Made by a program: the position numbers and the translations under genes
In this document: positions 17,576-25,085 of the stretch, in pieces
How the letters are laid out: each line of letters starts with the position of its first letter
How positions within the stretch are numbered: position 1 is the first letter of the stretch
Notes under the pieces: generated by a model
Databases searched by the model: none
What the model saw: only the letters and a program-made list of their open reading frames with translations
Told to the model about the DNA's origin: nothing
Assembly (NCBI GenBank): GCA_040510375.1
Contig: JBEVJC010000016.1
Span: 1-64,000 of the forward strand
Reading direction: 5' to 3'
Source: JBEVJC01 sp040510375
Lineage (GTDB): Bacteria; Bacteroidota; Bacteroidia; Chitinophagales; Chitinophagaceae
Length of the DNA: 64,000 nucleotides

Positions 17576-18727
17576 TTAACCGTTCGACCGGTTAAAGAAA
17601 TCGCTGATCCCGCATTGAGCCTTGTGCTGGATCTCGTTCATGATCAGGTTAATGATCTGGTCGTTTGAAGGAGGATACTGTTCCCGCTGGTTGATCAGTT
17701 TTTTATCCGCATCACTCAGTGCACGTTCATCACCGGTATAGGTGCTGAAGCTGGATTCCCAATGGTATTCGCCCCGGTAGGTATCACTCCAGATCCATTG
17801 ACCAGCGGGGTTCCTGGAGGTTGCCTGCAGCAGGCCATCGGCAGTAAGCGTCCGGTGGGTGGTGGTGATCTTTGCCTTCACGGTGGTATATTCTTTTATA
17901 ATACTGTCCTTGGTGATTACAATTTCCTTTGACACAACCCGGCGGCTCACTTCACGGGTGCTGCGCTGGTCGCGGTAACGGCCAATATTCACATCGCTGA
18001 ATTTCAGGTCAACCACCTGGTCTACCCGCACACCCGATGCCATGGCATCATTGGCGGAAAAATATTGGAGGAACTGGTTGGACCTGTTCTGCGACAGGTA
18101 CTGAAGGGTATTATAATTGAAATTATTATAATCGTAATTAAACGAAGTATACTGGTAGCCGAAACGGGTAAGCGGTTCGATCACGATATTGGTCACACCC
18201 AGTGCATAGGCTTCATCCATTTTCTGGCGGATGGTCAGGTCGCCTGGTTTAAGATTAAGTGCCCGCTGGAATTCATAGTAGGCATTCCGGGAACTCAATT
18301 TATTATTCTGGTCGAGCAGGGCCATTCCCCGTTCAAACCGGGCATTACCGGCTTCTTCCTGGTAAGTACTCAGGTAAGAAGAATAGTCGGTTGGATGAAC
18401 CACCTCAAAAGCAGTGGGTGAATTACGGATCACCTGGTAAAGGCTTTGGAGACTGTAATATTCCTGGTAAATATTTTCGAAACGGAGATCCGAACTGGAG
18501 TTGGCAAGTGTGCGTACCCTGCCTTCGTGATCTTCCACCGCATATTTATATGCGTTCTGGATAACCTCGATCAGGGCGGCATCATTGGTTTTTTTTGCCA
18601 GTTTTTTAGCAGCTACTTCCACGGCAGCCTCGTAATTGCCACGCTGGTATAATTTTTCGGCCGATTTACAGGATACCAGCAGCAGTGTGACAACAACGGA
18701 AATAATTGAGTAGAGTTTTGATTTCAT
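17576..18727 (-). CDS. Lipoprotein of unknown function
   Basis: I place the start at MKSKLYSIISVVVTLLLVSC, which gives a 383-residue precursor with a clean lipobox (LLLVSC, Cys20); the longer reading frame adds 44 residues with no leader character. After the lipidated cysteine comes a tetratricopeptide-like stretch (EKLYQRGNYEAAVEVAAKKLAKKTNDAALIEVIQNAYKYA written here in part: KLYQRGNYEAAVEVA), then FERGMALLDQNNKLSSRNAYYE, which reads as another helical repeat. The C-terminal half is beta-rich with ADGLLQATSRNPAGQWIW. It may be a scaffold on the inner face of the outer membrane. Followed by a strong terminator; kup lies 169 bp upstream on the same strand. Confidence 0.8.
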   Translation of the reverse strand: MKSKLYSIISVVVTLLLVSCKSAEKLYQRGNYEAAVEVAAKKLAKKTNDAALIEVIQNAYKYAVEDHEGRVRTLANSSSDLRFENIYQEYYSLQSLYQVIRNSPTAFEVVHPTDYSSYLSTYQEEAGNARFERGMALLDQNNKLSSRNAYYEFQRALNLKPGDLTIRQKMDEAYALGVTNIVIEPLTRFGYQYTSFNYDYNNFNYNTLQYLSQNRSNQFLQYFSANDAMASGVRVDQVVDLKFSDVNIGRYRDQRSTREVSRRVVSKEIVITKDSIIKEYTTVKAKITTTHRTLTADGLLQATSRNPAGQWIWSDTYRGEYHWESSFSTYTGDERALSDADKKLINQREQYPPSNDQIINLIMNEIQHKAQCGISDFFNRSNG

Positions 18728-18896
18728 ATACCTGGTTTGAACGTATGACGGCCATCCAGGTATCTGGTAACAAAGCTGATCCTGAATTGGGTTATCCTTA
18801 ACAATAACGGTCGGATGAAAAGAAGATTGTGGGAACGCCGGCCCGGTGTAAACCAACACGACTATCTCCGGACCAGCTCTCTATGCCGGGGCAAAC

Positions 18897-20870
18897 TTAA
18901 TCATCCACCCGGCGCAATTTCAAATTGGTAACCGGGGCAACGATCAGCGGGAATTTTTCCACGATCACGTTGGCCGTATCCAGTCCAAAACCCCTTTCTT
19001 CCGATAAACTATGTTCCTTAAGCCAGAAGTGCAGTTTCATAATCACCCTTTCGATAAACGGAAGTTCGTTGTCCTGGCTCAGGTATTTTTCCATCACCAT
19101 AAACTGGAAATCACCTACGGTATTACTGCTGGCCAGGCTTTCATAACGACTGATAATATTTACTTCCTTGTTTGCCACCAGGTCTTCCACCACTTTGCGG
19201 AACATCAGGTTGATCCTTGGTTCCATCCGGAATCCGAGTCGGAAATCCACCCGGATAATATCGTTGGGGATGATATGATCCACCTTGTATTCGCAGGTAT
19301 AGGGATCGTCCATTGTATCCACGTGAACAAACCAATAAATATCTGCCCGTTTGGGTTTGCGGTTCAGGATTGAATAAATGATCTTATGTTCAATTTCCTT
19401 GGGATTGTTGGCACTGGTCAGGTATACCAGGTGGGTGGCAAATTTTGGTACCGCCCGGTCATTACTCAGTTCCTGTATCTTGGGAATATAATGTTCCATC
19501 CGCACAAATTCCACATATCGGTTTTTGATACGGCGGGCCCGGAACCAGACATACATAATGAGGAACATGATGCCGCCGATCAGCAGGGTAATGAAACCTC
19601 CGTGTACAAATTTTTCCATCAGGGCAATCATGTAACCCGTCTCCACTGTGAAATAACCAATCAGGAAAATATAAATCCAGGTTGCTTTCACCCGGTGTAA
19701 TACAAGATAGTTGGCAAACAGGATTGTTGTAGTGAGCATGGTCACAATAATGGCGAGTCCGTAGGCTGCTTCCATATTGGATGATTTCTGGAAGTAAAGT
19801 ACCACCCCCACGCAACCTACAAACAGCAGCAGGTTGATAGCGGGGATAAAGAGCTGGCCTTTTTCTTCCGATGGGTAGCGGATCTTGACCTTGGGCCAGA
19901 GATTCAGCCGCATGGCTTCACTAATGAGGGTGAATGCACCGGAGATCATAGCCTGGCTGGCAACGATTGCCGCCGTGGTAGCGATGACCACACCTGGTAT
20001 GATCCACCATTCCGGCATCAGGTCGAAAAACGCATTAATACCCATTGATTCTTTCAGTTCGGGTGTAATGGTAAGACCCCGGCGGTTATGAAGCAGGAAG
20101 GCTCCCTGGCCAAAATAGTTAATGAGCAGGCAGGTTTTTACATAAATCCAGCTCACCCGGATATTTGCCCGGCCGCAGTGGCCGAGGTCGCTGTAGAGTG
20201 CCTCTGCCCCGGTGGTACAGAGGAATACAGCACCAAGCAGCCAGAATCCTCCCGGGTAATTCTTTAAAAACTGTATGGCATAATGGGGACTAAGTGCCTT
20301 AAAGATTGAAACATCGTCAAAAACGTGCATGGCTCCAAGGACAGCCAGCATCAGGAACCAGATAAACATAACCGGTCCGAATACTTTACCAATGGAAGCG
20401 GTGCCGAATTGCTGGAAGAAAAAGAAGAGCGCCAGGATGGCGATGACCACAATAACAATGGTGTTGGTGCCAAGGTTACGAAGGGCCGGAAGTTCTGACA
20501 ATCCCTCGATGGAGGAGGTGATGGTCATAGGTGGGGTGATGATCCCGTCGGCCAGGAGGGCTGCTCCCCCGATCATAGCGGGAAGAACCAGCCATTTTTT
20601 TCGTCGTCGCACCAGTGCATACAACGCAAAGGTGCCGCCCTCACCGCGGTTGTCGGCCCGCAGGATCAATACCACATACTTGATTGTGGTCTGGAGCGTA
20701 AGTGTCCATATAATACAGGAGAGTGTACCGATAATAAGCTCTTCGGTGACCATCCTGTTACCTATTATGGCATTGAAAACATATAATGGGGAAGTTCCGA
20801 TATCCCCGTAAATGATTCCCAGTGCTATGACTAGTCCTGCAGCAGTGGCCTTATTCGTCGGTGTTTTCAC
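18897..20870 (-). CDS. kup: Kup potassium uptake permease
   Basis: A 657-residue Kup/HAK/KT family potassium-proton symporter. The family signature ALGIIYGDIGTSPLYVF is at the first membrane helix (residues about 16-32), followed by GEGGTFALYALVRRR and LLADGIITPPMTI. About twelve hydrophobic segments fill the first 450 residues, and a cytosolic C-terminal domain of about 200 residues follows. It moves potassium across the inner membrane. The start codon is GTG; a stop (TAA) lies directly upstream in frame, which fixes the start. A TAnnTTTG-type box is found 57 bp upstream. Confidence 0.96.
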   Translation of the reverse strand: MKTPTNKATAAGLVIALGIIYGDIGTSPLYVFNAIIGNRMVTEELIIGTLSCIIWTLTLQTTIKYVVLILRADNRGEGGTFALYALVRRRKKWLVLPAMIGGAALLADGIITPPMTITSSIEGLSELPALRNLGTNTIVIVVIAILALFFFFQQFGTASIGKVFGPVMFIWFLMLAVLGAMHVFDDVSIFKALSPHYAIQFLKNYPGGFWLLGAVFLCTTGAEALYSDLGHCGRANIRVSWIYVKTCLLINYFGQGAFLLHNRRGLTITPELKESMGINAFFDLMPEWWIIPGVVIATTAAIVASQAMISGAFTLISEAMRLNLWPKVKIRYPSEEKGQLFIPAINLLLFVGCVGVVLYFQKSSNMEAAYGLAIIVTMLTTTILFANYLVLHRVKATWIYIFLIGYFTVETGYMIALMEKFVHGGFITLLIGGIMFLIMYVWFRARRIKNRYVEFVRMEHYIPKIQELSNDRAVPKFATHLVYLTSANNPKEIEHKIIYSILNRKPKRADIYWFVHVDTMDDPYTCEYKVDHIIPNDIIRVDFRLGFRMEPRINLMFRKVVEDLVANKEVNIISRYESLASSNTVGDFQFMVMEKYLSQDNELPFIERVIMKLHFWLKEHSLSEERGFGLDTANVIVEKFPLIVAPVTNLKLRRVDD

Positions 20871-20927
20871 TTATGTCAAATTGTTAATGTCCTGATCTAT
20901 TGAGCATGGTTTATTTCAGAACAATTG

Positions 20928-20935
20928 CAAATGTA
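20928..20935 (-). promoter_or_regulatory. Candidate -7 box of kup
   Basis: TACATTTG on the minus strand matches the Bacteroidota -7 consensus TAnnTTTG. A GTTG lies 17 bp further upstream as a possible -33 element, slightly closer than usual. The implied leader is about 50 nt. Confidence 0.45.
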
Positions 20936-21068
20936 GTGGCAAAATCCAAATACAACGACCAATCCAGTAAAAGATTGCCGGATGGCTACCGGCTACCGCA
21001 ATTTTATAGCCCTCTTTCCGTTGATGTAAAATTGGTCCGCCCTGCATCTTTTAAACACAAAATACCGT

Positions 21069-21095
21069 CCGAATGATACCCATTCGGTAACTTTA
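21069..21095 (+). promoter_or_regulatory. Inverted repeat next to a -7-like box before a secreted protein gene
   Basis: CCGAATG and CATTCGG form a perfect 7-bp inverted repeat with a 5-bp spacer (21069-21087). The next bases, TAACTTTA, differ from TAnnTTTG at one position. A dyad touching the promoter box is the geometry of a repressor operator. The gene starts at 21118. Confidence 0.4.
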
Positions 21096-21117
21096 AAAAG
21101 CTAAAACAAGGATTTTT

Positions 21118-22647
21118 ATGTCAAAAAGACGATTGTTTGTATTGTTAGTGATCATGTTGGCAGGGGTTTCTGCCGGTGCGCAAAAAATAGTTTACTCGGA
21201 GGTGGATAAGGATGATAGCCGTCGTCTCAACTTCGAAATAATCGGTAAAATCAATGGAAATTTCCTGATATATAAGAGTCTTCGGAATAATAACTGGATC
21301 AGTATCCTGGATAATGATATGAAACAGGTTTCCCGGATTGACCAGACCTATCTTCCGGATAATGACCGGGTGATCAACGTAGACTTTTTCGCGTTCCCCG
21401 ATTTTGCCTATATGATTTACCAGTACCGGAAAAAGAATGTAATTCATTGCGCCGCAGCGAAGATAAATGGCGAGGGTAAACTCATGGAAGAACTGAGGGA
21501 GCTGGATACCACCCAGCTCAACTTCGGGGGAGATAATAAAATCTATTCGGTGATTGCCAGTGAGGACAAGAGTAAGATTCTGGTTTTCAAGGTTAACAGT
21601 AAAAATAAAAAGAACTACCTGATCACAACCGTGTTGTTCGACAATAATCTCAACCTGCTTAAAAAAAGCCGCCTGTCCATGCCAATGCAGGACCGGGATG
21701 ATTACCTGGACGAGTTTGTGCTGGATAATGATGGTGACCTGGTGTTCACCAAATTTGACCGCGTAAATAATGAAAACATTGGTACTTCTGCTTTTGTGGT
21801 CAAATATGCGCAGGCAGATTCGTTCCTGGTGCAGGACCTGAAACCGGGCGAGAAGGTCTATTTCGACGAGATCCATATCAAACCCGATAATTTCAACAAA
21901 CGGTATTTCCTGACCTCCTTTTATTATACCCAGCGAAGGGGAAATGTGGAGGGGTATTATTTTTATATCTGGGATAAGGTAACAGGTCTGACTGTTGCTG
22001 AGGATACCCTCGCTTTTTCGGATGAACTCCGCCGCGAAGCGCGCGGAAATGCCAGTACCAAGTCGGCCTTCAATGATTATTTTATAAAGAATATCATCAC
22101 CCGCCGCGACGGTGGATTCCTGATTGCCAGTGAGTCGTTTTATACCAGTTCACGCGGCGGCGCCTGGAACAGGTATAACTATCTCTACGGCTCACCATTT
22201 GCGAGGTCGTATGATTATTATTCGTATTCACCCTATTATAACGGGATTTATGGAATGGGTAACCGCTGGAATGATTACCAGAATATGCGGTACCAGGCCG
22301 ACAATATCGTGATCAGTTCGTACGACAAAACAGGCCGTAAGGAATGGAACAGTGTGATCGCCAAACAGCAGTTTGACGACCAGACCGACGATCTCATTTC
22401 CTACCAGCTCATGAATACCGGTGGCGAACTTCATTTCCTTTTTAATAATATGGAGAAGAGACTGCAGCTGCTGAACGATTTCAGTCTTGCACCGGGTGGA
22501 AAGATCAACCGTAACCCAACACTGAAGAACCTTGACAGGGGTTACGATTTTATGCCGAAGTTTGCCAAACAGGTGAGTGCCCGCCAGATGATCATTCCCT
22601 GTGTTTACCGTAATTATATCTGTTTCGCGAAGCTGGAGTATAACTAA
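21118..22647 (+). CDS. Secreted protein of unknown function with a tyrosine-rich insert
   Basis: A 509-residue protein with a signal peptide (MSKRRLFVLLVIMLAGVSAGA, cleavage before Gln22). It has no family motif that I recognise. The repeated pattern of strand - turn - strand with DND, DKDDS and NNN turns (for example ISILDNDMKQVSRID and IYSVIASEDKSKILVFKVN) suggests a beta-propeller or similar repeat fold. Around residues 345-385 there is a low-complexity aromatic stretch (NRYNYLYGSP, YDYYSYSPYY, NGIYGMGNRW) very rich in Tyr and Gly. No T9SS sorting tail is present. A dyad overlaps its likely promoter. The next gene follows after 19 bp and may be co-transcribed. Confidence 0.75.
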   Translation: MSKRRLFVLLVIMLAGVSAGAQKIVYSEVDKDDSRRLNFEIIGKINGNFLIYKSLRNNNWISILDNDMKQVSRIDQTYLPDNDRVINVDFFAFPDFAYMIYQYRKKNVIHCAAAKINGEGKLMEELRELDTTQLNFGGDNKIYSVIASEDKSKILVFKVNSKNKKNYLITTVLFDNNLNLLKKSRLSMPMQDRDDYLDEFVLDNDGDLVFTKFDRVNNENIGTSAFVVKYAQADSFLVQDLKPGEKVYFDEIHIKPDNFNKRYFLTSFYYTQRRGNVEGYYFYIWDKVTGLTVAEDTLAFSDELRREARGNASTKSAFNDYFIKNIITRRDGGFLIASESFYTSSRGGAWNRYNYLYGSPFARSYDYYSYSPYYNGIYGMGNRWNDYQNMRYQADNIVISSYDKTGRKEWNSVIAKQQFDDQTDDLISYQLMNTGGELHFLFNNMEKRLQLLNDFSLAPGGKINRNPTLKNLDRGYDFMPKFAKQVSARQMIIPCVYRNYICFAKLEYN

Positions 22648-22666
22648 TTCTTAATATCCTGTACCC

Positions 22667-23656
22667 GTGGTCGGAATTTTTAAACAGAAGAATCCCTTCA
22701 ACCTGCTTGTGCTGCTCATACTTGGCGTGGTAATCAAACTACCCATGTTCAGCAATCCCCGTGCGCCTGCCATGCGACCGGGTGATGGTGTTTTATACGA
22801 TGCGATCCTGCGTTTCCTGGATCCGGCATCCAGGTCATTTACCATCCTTTACCCGTTGCTGGCCTTTGCGTTATTGTTTATCCAGGCGGTGTGGTTAAAT
22901 AATTTCGTGAATAACCAGCGGATGATCAATAAGCCCAGCTACCTGCCGGGTATGTCGTACCTGCTGGTTACCTCCCTGCTGCCGGAATGGAATCAGTTCA
23001 GTCCACCGTTGCTGGTCAATACCATTTTACTGCTGGTGCTCTCCTGGCTTTTCTCTACTTATAATAAGGCAAATGCAAAGGGGCTTATTTTTAATATCGG
23101 GGTGGCCCTTGGTATTGCGGGGTTCCTGTTCATTTCCTCACTGACCTTTGTGTTATGGGTACTTCTCGCCCTTGCAGTTATGCGGCCGTTCCGGATAACC
23201 GAGTGGCTGATCTGCCTGCTTGGGATCACTACTCCATTTTATTTTTATGCGATATTCATTGTAATCGGCGGGGAGTGGAGCTGGCAGGGGTTCCTGCCAC
23301 ATGTTACCATAGGTATGCCTTCCCTGAAACAATCTTTGTGGCTGGCAGGAAGTGTGTTCCTGATCATGGTGCCCTTCCTGGTGGGCGGTTATTATGTGCA
23401 GGAAAACCTTCGCAGGATGCTGATCAATGTGCGCAAGGGGTGGAGCCTTCTTTTATTGTACCTGATGGCATCGCTGTTATTACCTTTTGTAAATACCACA
23501 GGCACATTTGAGAACTGGCTGATGGCCATGATTCCCATGGCCGCCTTTCATGCCTGCACTTATTTTTATTCGACCTGGCGGCCATTTGCGGTCCTGCTGT
23601 TCTGGCTTACACTGGCTTATATTTTTTCTTACCAGTATGTGGGACCGGGTTGGTAA
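22667..23656 (+). CDS. DUF6427-type integral membrane protein
   Basis: A 329-residue membrane protein with about nine hydrophobic segments. The opening VGIFKQKNPFNLLVLLILGVVIKLP and the later LLVTSLLPEWNQFSPPLLVN are the conserved segments of the Bacteroidota-specific DUF6427 family, whose role is unknown. The start codon is GTG at 22667, 19 bp after the preceding stop; there is no ATG in frame nearby that keeps the first conserved residues. In other Bacteroidota this family is often near uracil phosphoribosyltransferase or purine genes; here purQ follows after 99 bp, which may be a weak hint of a link with nucleotide metabolism. Confidence 0.75.
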   Translation: MVGIFKQKNPFNLLVLLILGVVIKLPMFSNPRAPAMRPGDGVLYDAILRFLDPASRSFTILYPLLAFALLFIQAVWLNNFVNNQRMINKPSYLPGMSYLLVTSLLPEWNQFSPPLLVNTILLLVLSWLFSTYNKANAKGLIFNIGVALGIAGFLFISSLTFVLWVLLALAVMRPFRITEWLICLLGITTPFYFYAIFIVIGGEWSWQGFLPHVTIGMPSLKQSLWLAGSVFLIMVPFLVGGYYVQENLRRMLINVRKGWSLLLLYLMASLLLPFVNTTGTFENWLMAMIPMAAFHACTYFYSTWRPFAVLLFWLTLAYIFSYQYVGPGW

Positions 23657-23723
23657 CTCCACTGGCCCGTTCTTTTACCAGTTTATTGGAGACCAGCAGT
23701 CGGTCTGTTACACCGGCAGTCCT

Positions 23724-23731
23724 TATCTTTG
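23724..23731 (+). promoter_or_regulatory. Candidate -7 box of purQ
   Basis: TATCTTTG matches TAnnTTTG and ends 24 bp before the purQ ATG, giving a leader of about 18 nt. A good -33 element at the usual spacing is not evident. Confidence 0.45.
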
Positions 23732-23755
23732 CGCTTCAAACCACAAATAGCGGAT

Positions 23756-24433
23756 ATGAAATTTGGTGTAGTCGTTTTTCCGGGTTCAAACTGCGACAGG
23801 GATATGCAGGATGCCCTCCAGGAGGATCTCGGTCAGGAAGTAACCATGCTTTGGCATAAGGACAGGGACCTGGGTTCTTTTACCACAGACGACTGTATTG
23901 TACTGCCCGGGGGATTTTCCTATGGTGATTACCTGAGATGCGGTGCCATCGCCCGTTTCAGCCCGATGATGCAGAGTGTGATTGAATTTGCGAAAGGCGG
24001 TGGGAAAGTATTTGGTGTGTGTAACGGATTCCAGATACTTTGTGAATCGCACCTGTTACCGGGTGCCCTGCTCCGCAACAGCAACCAGCAGTTTATCTGC
24101 CATAATGTATTCATTAAGGATGCCTCAGAAAATATTTACAAGATCCCGGTTGCCCATGGTGAAGGACGCTATTATGCCGACGAAAAAACCCTGGATTCAC
24201 TGGAAGCCAATGGCCAGGTAATCTTCCGCTATTGCGATGAATCAGGTAAAATTACGCCGGGATCAAACCCGAATGGCGCCACCCGCAGTATTGCCGGAAT
24301 CTGTAACGAAACCCGTAACGTGTTCGGGATGATGCCCCACCCGGAACGGGCCTGTTCAGCAGCCCTTGGAAATACCGATGGAAGGACCATTATCCGCGAC
24401 CTGCTGATGTCGAGCCAACTGGTAGCGGGATAA
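23756..24433 (+). CDS. purQ: Phosphoribosylformylglycinamidine synthase, glutaminase subunit
   Basis: PurQ releases ammonia from glutamine for the FGAM synthase step of purine synthesis, working with PurL and PurS in the cytosol. I start it at MKFGVVVFPGSNCDRD (225 residues), the normal family start; an upstream in-frame ATG would add nine out-of-family residues. The class I glutamine amidotransferase triad is Cys89 (GVCNGFQILCE), His195 and Glu197 (PHPERA). PurL and PurS are not in the window, so the three-subunit complex is encoded at scattered sites. No close operon partner on either side. Confidence 0.96.
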   Translation: MKFGVVVFPGSNCDRDMQDALQEDLGQEVTMLWHKDRDLGSFTTDDCIVLPGGFSYGDYLRCGAIARFSPMMQSVIEFAKGGGKVFGVCNGFQILCESHLLPGALLRNSNQQFICHNVFIKDASENIYKIPVAHGEGRYYADEKTLDSLEANGQVIFRYCDESGKITPGSNPNGATRSIAGICNETRNVFGMMPHPERACSAALGNTDGRTIIRDLLMSSQLVAG

Positions 24434-24565
24434 ATATCCCCGACTTGCAGGTCCAGCCAACCCCAGACGTATTATACCCGTCTTGCCCTGGATCCGGTAC
24501 TGATTTTAACTAAAAATAATCGCTTGCCGGTAAAACCCTGATTAATTTAGCCTAACGTTTTAAGT

Positions 24566-25018
24566 ATGAAAAAAATCATATTCTTTTTTGTTGCATTGTT
24601 CTCGCTTGCTGCAGCTGATGCGCAGGTCAATCCGGTTAGCTGGAGTTATACAGCTACGAAGATCGCCGACAAGACTTACGAAGTCCATATCACCGCAACG
24701 ATCCAGACCGGATGGCACCTGTATTCGCAGGTCCAGCCCGAAGATGCCATTGTTGATCCAACCAGTATCGTATTTGCCGGTAATCCCCTGATTGGCCTGG
24801 AAGGCAAGATCAAAGAACTGGGCAAAATGGAAAAGTTCCATGATGCACAACTTGAAGTATCTGCCAACCAGTATTCTTCAAAAGTTGATTTTGTGCAGGT
24901 GGTAAAGCTGAAAACCAATGCTAAAACAAACCTCAGTGGCAAGGTCACGTTCCAGACCTGCGATGATCAGAAATGTTTGCCTCCCAAAACCATTAATTTT
25001 GCGGTTGCCATCAAATAA
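24566..25018 (+). CDS. Stand-alone DsbD alpha-domain protein with the cysteine pair
   Basis: A 150-residue exported protein: signal peptide (residues 1-19, ending AAADA), then one immunoglobulin-like DsbD N-terminal domain. The redox pair is Cys132 and Cys137 in TFQTCDDQKCLPPKTINF, which aligns with the CxxxxxC of the DsbD alpha domain. It should accept electrons from a membrane DsbD core and pass them to periplasmic partners. It sits 67 bp upstream of a full DsbD gene whose own alpha domain lacks both cysteines, so the two probably work as one system. A hairpin that may weaken read-through lies between the genes. Confidence 0.88.
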   Translation: MKKIIFFFVALFSLAAADAQVNPVSWSYTATKIADKTYEVHITATIQTGWHLYSQVQPEDAIVDPTSIVFAGNPLIGLEGKIKELGKMEKFHDAQLEVSANQYSSKVDFVQVVKLKTNAKTNLSGKVTFQTCDDQKCLPPKTINFAVAIK

Positions 25019-25040
25019 AAAATTTGAGAGCTTGTTTTTG

Positions 25041-25062
25041 ACGGGTTCTTAGCGGAACCCGT
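25041..25062 (+). terminator. Hairpin between the two Dsb genes, weak terminator or attenuator
   Basis: ACGGGTTC and GAACCCGT form a perfect 8-bp stem with a 6-nt loop, followed by TTGTATTT. The T-tract is broken, so termination would be partial. It could set the ratio of the small alpha-domain protein to DsbD. Confidence 0.5.
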
Positions 25063-25085
25063 TTGTATTTAAATCCTCCAAAGAA

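Noticed and set aside
21145..21876. A 243-codon minus-strand frame opposite the secreted protein gene.
   Set aside because: Its translation has no family features and the plus-strand gene has a clear signal peptide and codon pattern; it is a shadow frame.
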